A stretch of 8,829 nucleotides of DNA from an uncultured Collinsella sp. (GTDB lineage Bacteria; Actinomycetota; Coriobacteriia; Coriobacteriales; Coriobacteriaceae), in NCBI GenBank assembly GCA_937950415.1, contig CALFDL010000318.1:1-8829 (forward strand), given 5' to 3'. The number at the start of each line of letters is the position of its first letter. The first letter of the stretch is position 1. The notes beneath the pieces were generated by a model. The model saw nothing but the letters and a program-made list of their open reading frames with translations. It was not told where the DNA came from and did no database searches. Below, in pieces: positions 7,010 to 8,829 of the stretch. Both the position numbers and the translations under genes were made by a program.

Positions 7010-7045
7010 CCGGTGGCAATAAAGTTCGCCTACAATTGCCACCGG
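7010..7045. promoter_or_regulatory. Perfect 11-bp inverted repeat in the azlC/HD divergent region
   Basis: CCGGTGGCAAT (7010-7020) and its exact reverse complement ATTGCCACCGG (7035-7045) are separated by 14 nt, with half-site centres 25 bp apart. Neither strand has a T-run after the second arm, so it is not a terminator. It lies between the azlC start (6950) and the HD start (7077). A plus-strand TACAAT (7031-7036) overlaps the spacer and second arm. The layout fits an operator for a dimeric regulator controlling one or both divergent genes; no regulator gene is in the window. Confidence 0.6.
7031..7036 (+). promoter_or_regulatory. Possible -10 element (TACAAT) for the HD gene
   Basis: TACAAT is one base from consensus and lies 40 nt upstream of the HD start codon, giving a predicted start near 7043 and a leader of about 34 nt. 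No recognisable -35 lies 16-18 nt upstream; that position is the start of the left arm of the inverted repeat, as expected for an activator- or repressor-controlled promoter. Motif-only. Confidence 0.35.
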
Positions 7046-7076
7046 ATCGAAAGACACAACTTTTTAGGAAGTCATT

Positions 7077-7889
7077 ATGACAGCTATCGATCGAGACCGG
7101 GCGCGCGCGGCCTTCAAAAGCTACACCGATGCCTACGACGCCACCAACCCACGCATCGCGCTCAAAATCGAGCATACGTACCACGTGGCCGAGGCGTGCG
7201 ATGCCGTAGCGCGCGAGCAGGGCTGGTCGTCAGAAGATATTGACCTGGCATGGCTTTGCGGCCTGCTACACGATATGGGCCGCTTTGAGCAGCTGCGACG
7301 CTGGGACACCTTTAAGGACGCCGAGAGCATGAGCCATGCGGCGCTGGGCATCGAGGTCCTCTTTGGCGAGAATCCCGCCGATGCACCCGCCGTAACGAGC
7401 ATCCGCGACTTTATCGATGACCCGGCAGAAGATGAGCTCATCCGAGCGAGCATTGCCTATCACAGCGATTTCCGTCTACCCGCGCAGCTCGACGTGCGCA
7501 CGCGAAGCTTCTGCGATATCGTGCGCGATGGTGACAAGATCGACATTATGCGCACCATCGCCGACAGCACCGTCGACACCATCCTCAAGGTGGATGAGGA
7601 CGCGTTTCTAGCCAGTCGCTTCTCGGCACCGACGCTTGCCGCCTTTGACGAGCGCCGCTGCGTCACGCGCGATGAGCGCGATGAGCCCGCCGACTTCTTG
7701 GTGGGGCTTATCTGCTTTATGTTTGAGCTCGTCTATCCAGCGAGCCGCGCGCTGGCGCGCGAGCAGGGCGATATCCACCGCCTGCTCGACGCGCCCTTTG
7801 GCATTGCACGGCCTTTTAGCGACCCCGCCACGCAAGCAACCTGGGAGCGCCTAAAGAACGAGATGCGCACCTGGCTGGCGCGCGCCTAG
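7077..7889 (+). CDS. HD-domain metal-dependent phosphohydrolase
   Basis: This is a soluble 270-residue protein with an HD-superfamily fold, predicted to hydrolyse a phosphate ester or nucleotide with bound divalent metal. Candidate ligands are His33 or His36 in KIEHTYHVAE, His65-Asp66 in LCGLLHDMGRFE, His87 in ESMSHAALG, His129 in IAYHSDF, and Asp151/Asp153 in VRDGDKIDIMR. That is the H...HD...H...H...D order of multi-metal HD proteins. No second domain, signal peptide or membrane segment is seen, and the substrate cannot be named. The ATG at 7077 follows AGGAA (7066-7070) with a 6-nt spacer. It is divergent from azlCD, and convergent with etfA, with which it shares a CTAG at the two stop codons. 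It lacks the longer GYP signature (c-di-GMP hydrolysis) and the RelA/SpoT domains. Confidence 0.9.
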   Translation: MTAIDRDRARAAFKSYTDAYDATNPRIALKIEHTYHVAEACDAVAREQGWSSEDIDLAWLCGLLHDMGRFEQLRRWDTFKDAESMSHAALGIEVLFGENPADAPAVTSIRDFIDDPAEDELIRASIAYHSDFRLPAQLDVRTRSFCDIVRDGDKIDIMRTIADSTVDTILKVDEDAFLASRFSAPTLAAFDERRCVTRDERDEPADFLVGLICFMFELVYPASRALAREQGDIHRLLDAPFGIARPFSDPATQATWERLKNEMRTWLARA

Positions 7890-8829
7890 TGCTCAAGCTG
7901 AGCTAGGAGCTCCTCAACGACCTCGACGGCATCGCCGACGACCTTGTACTGGGCGGCACCGAAGATGGGGGCATCCGGGTCCTCATTGATGGCGACAATG
8001 CACTCCGCCCCACCGATGCCGGCGAGATGCTGGATAGCACCCGAGACACCGATGCTCACGAGGAGCTTGGGCGAGACCGATACACCCGTCTGGCCAATTT
8101 GGTGGCGATACTCCAACCAGCCTGCCTCCACAATGGGACGCGTGCAACCAAGCTCGGCACCCAGGGCATCGGCGAGCTTTCGCATCAGGGGCAGATTCTT
8201 CTTGGAGCCGATGCCGCGGCCCACCACGACCAGACGCTCGGCGTCGGCAATCGATGCCTGCTGCCCCCACTCCTCGGCGGGAATCGAGATCTCGACACGG
8301 GCCTTAACGTCTTCCGCAAGCATCACCTGGGTGATCGTGCTGGAGCGGCTATAGTCAAACTCGGGCGCCTTAAAGATACCGGGGCGCACCGTTGCCATCT
8401 GCGGACGGTGGTTGGGGCAAATGATGGTGGCCATCAAGTTGCCACCAAACGCCGGGCGCGTCTGCTGCAGCAAGCCCGTCTCCGTATCCATCGAAAGCAC
8501 GGTGCAGTCAGCCGTGAGGCCCGTCTGCAGGCGCACGGCAACGCCAGGCGCCAGCTCGCGGCCAAACGCGGTCGCGCCGTACAGAATTGCCTCGGGCTTG
8601 CGCTCGGCCACCAAATCGCAGATCAGCCGGGCGTAGACCTCCGCATCGTTCTGGCGCAGGCGCTCGTCGCGACACACTAGGACCTCGTCCGCGCCGGCAC
8701 AAACCAGGTGTTCGAGGTCCCCGAGCGAGCCCTCGGGGCTCATGCCGACCAGTGCCACCAGACGGCAGCCGCGGGCATCGGCAAGCTCGCGCCCCTTGCC
8801 CATGAGCTCGTAGGCCACGGGAGCCACGG
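7886..8829 (-). CDS. etfA: Electron-transfer flavoprotein, alpha subunit (N-terminus cut by window edge)
   Basis: This is the alpha subunit of an FAD-containing EtfAB heterodimer that passes electrons between flavin dehydrogenases, such as acyl-CoA dehydrogenases, and other carriers. About 313 residues are visible and the frame runs off the right edge. The first visible residues, APVAYELMGKGRELAD, usually sit 10-20 residues after an FixB start, so little is missing unless an extra N-terminal domain (for example ferredoxin-like, as in CarE) lies outside. The C-terminal FAD domain is complete: GRGIGSKKN, CTRPIVEAGW, HQIGQTGVSVSPKL, GVSGAIQHLAGI and INEDPDAPIFGAAQYKVVGD, which fits the ETF-alpha signature. 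The Met at 8827 is really an internal GTG Val. The partner etfB and any dehydrogenase would lie beyond 8829. Whether it bifurcates electrons cannot be judged from this subunit alone. Confidence 0.95.
   Translation of the reverse strand, partial: VAPVAYELMGKGRELADARGCRLVALVGMSPEGSLGDLEHLVCAGADEVLVCRDERLRQNDAEVYARLICDLVAERKPEAILYGATAFGRELAPGVAVRLQTGLTADCTVLSMDTETGLLQQTRPAFGGNLMATIICPNHRPQMATVRPGIFKAPEFDYSRSSTITQVMLAEDVKARVEISIPAEEWGQQASIADAERLVVVGRGIGSKKNLPLMRKLADALGAELGCTRPIVEAGWLEYRHQIGQTGVSVSPKLLVSIGVSGAIQHLAGIGGAECIVAINEDPDAPIFGAAQYKVVGDAVEVVEELLAQLEH

Noticed and set aside
6159..7022. A 287-codon plus-strand open frame opposite azlC/azlD
   Set aside because: It is rich in Arg, Asn, Gly and His with no domain features, typical of antisense shadow; both azl genes on the other strand are recognisable.
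6951..7184. N-terminal extension of azlC
   Set aside because: It would cross the divergent regulatory region and overlap the HD gene; the added residues are not AzlC-like.
8433..8446. Inverted GTGGC/GCCAC pair inside etfA resembling the arms of the azlC/HD repeat
   Set aside because: It is short, lies in conserved coding sequence, and such GC-rich matches are expected by chance here.
8027..8680. A 217-codon plus-strand open frame opposite etfA
   Set aside because: It is an antisense shadow of a strongly conserved flavoprotein gene and has no recognisable motif or ribosome-binding site.
1..8829. Mobile elements, CRISPR arrays, tRNA/rRNA genes, toxin-antitoxin or defence genes
   Set aside because: No transposase, terminal repeats, regular spaced repeats, cloverleaf structures or defence-type domains could be seen on either strand.

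Overview
The window looks like a chromosomal piece from a high-GC, anaerobic gut actinobacterium of the Coriobacteriia, most likely Collinsella or a close relative. This rests on strong C/G bias at third codon positions, a single-chain PurL with a fused glutaminase domain, and the mix of an FixB-type electron-transfer flavoprotein, AzlCD and KdgT. It is an inference from gene content and style; no database search was possible.

Layout from left to right. (1) Positions 3-2303, plus: the C-terminal ~766 residues of phosphoribosylformylglycinamidine synthase (purL), cut by the left edge and closed by a textbook terminator at 2341-2377. (2) 2403-3338, plus: a ten-helix EamA/DMT-family transporter that starts only 25 nt after that terminator and ends at its own terminator (3415-3440). 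(3) 3441-4583, minus: a membrane diguanylate cyclase with seven predicted helices and an intact GGDEF domain but no inhibitory I-site. A large imperfect hairpin (4681-4728) lies upstream. (4) 4772-5794, minus: kdgT, a 2-keto-3-deoxygluconate permease. (5) 5945-6950, minus: azlC-azlD, a two-subunit branched-chain amino-acid exporter with overlapping reading frames. (6) 7077-7889, plus: an HD-domain phosphohydrolase, divergent from azlC across a 126-nt region holding a perfect 11-bp inverted repeat. (7) 7886-8829, minus: the alpha subunit of an electron-transfer flavoprotein (etfA/fixB), cut by the right edge a few residues short of its start. Its stop codon shares one CTAG tetranucleotide with the stop of the HD gene.

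Apart from azlCD, the genes do not form one pathway: purine synthesis, efflux, second-messenger signalling, sugar-acid uptake, nucleotide or phosphate-ester hydrolysis and electron transfer sit side by side. No mobile element, CRISPR array, tRNA, rRNA, phage gene or defence system is visible. Every gene belongs to a recognisable family and no gap exceeds 200 nt. I found no convincing undescribed system. The best leads are regulatory: the azlC/HD inverted repeat, the hairpin upstream of the cyclase, the terminator in the leader of the EamA gene, and the palindromes upstream of kdgT.
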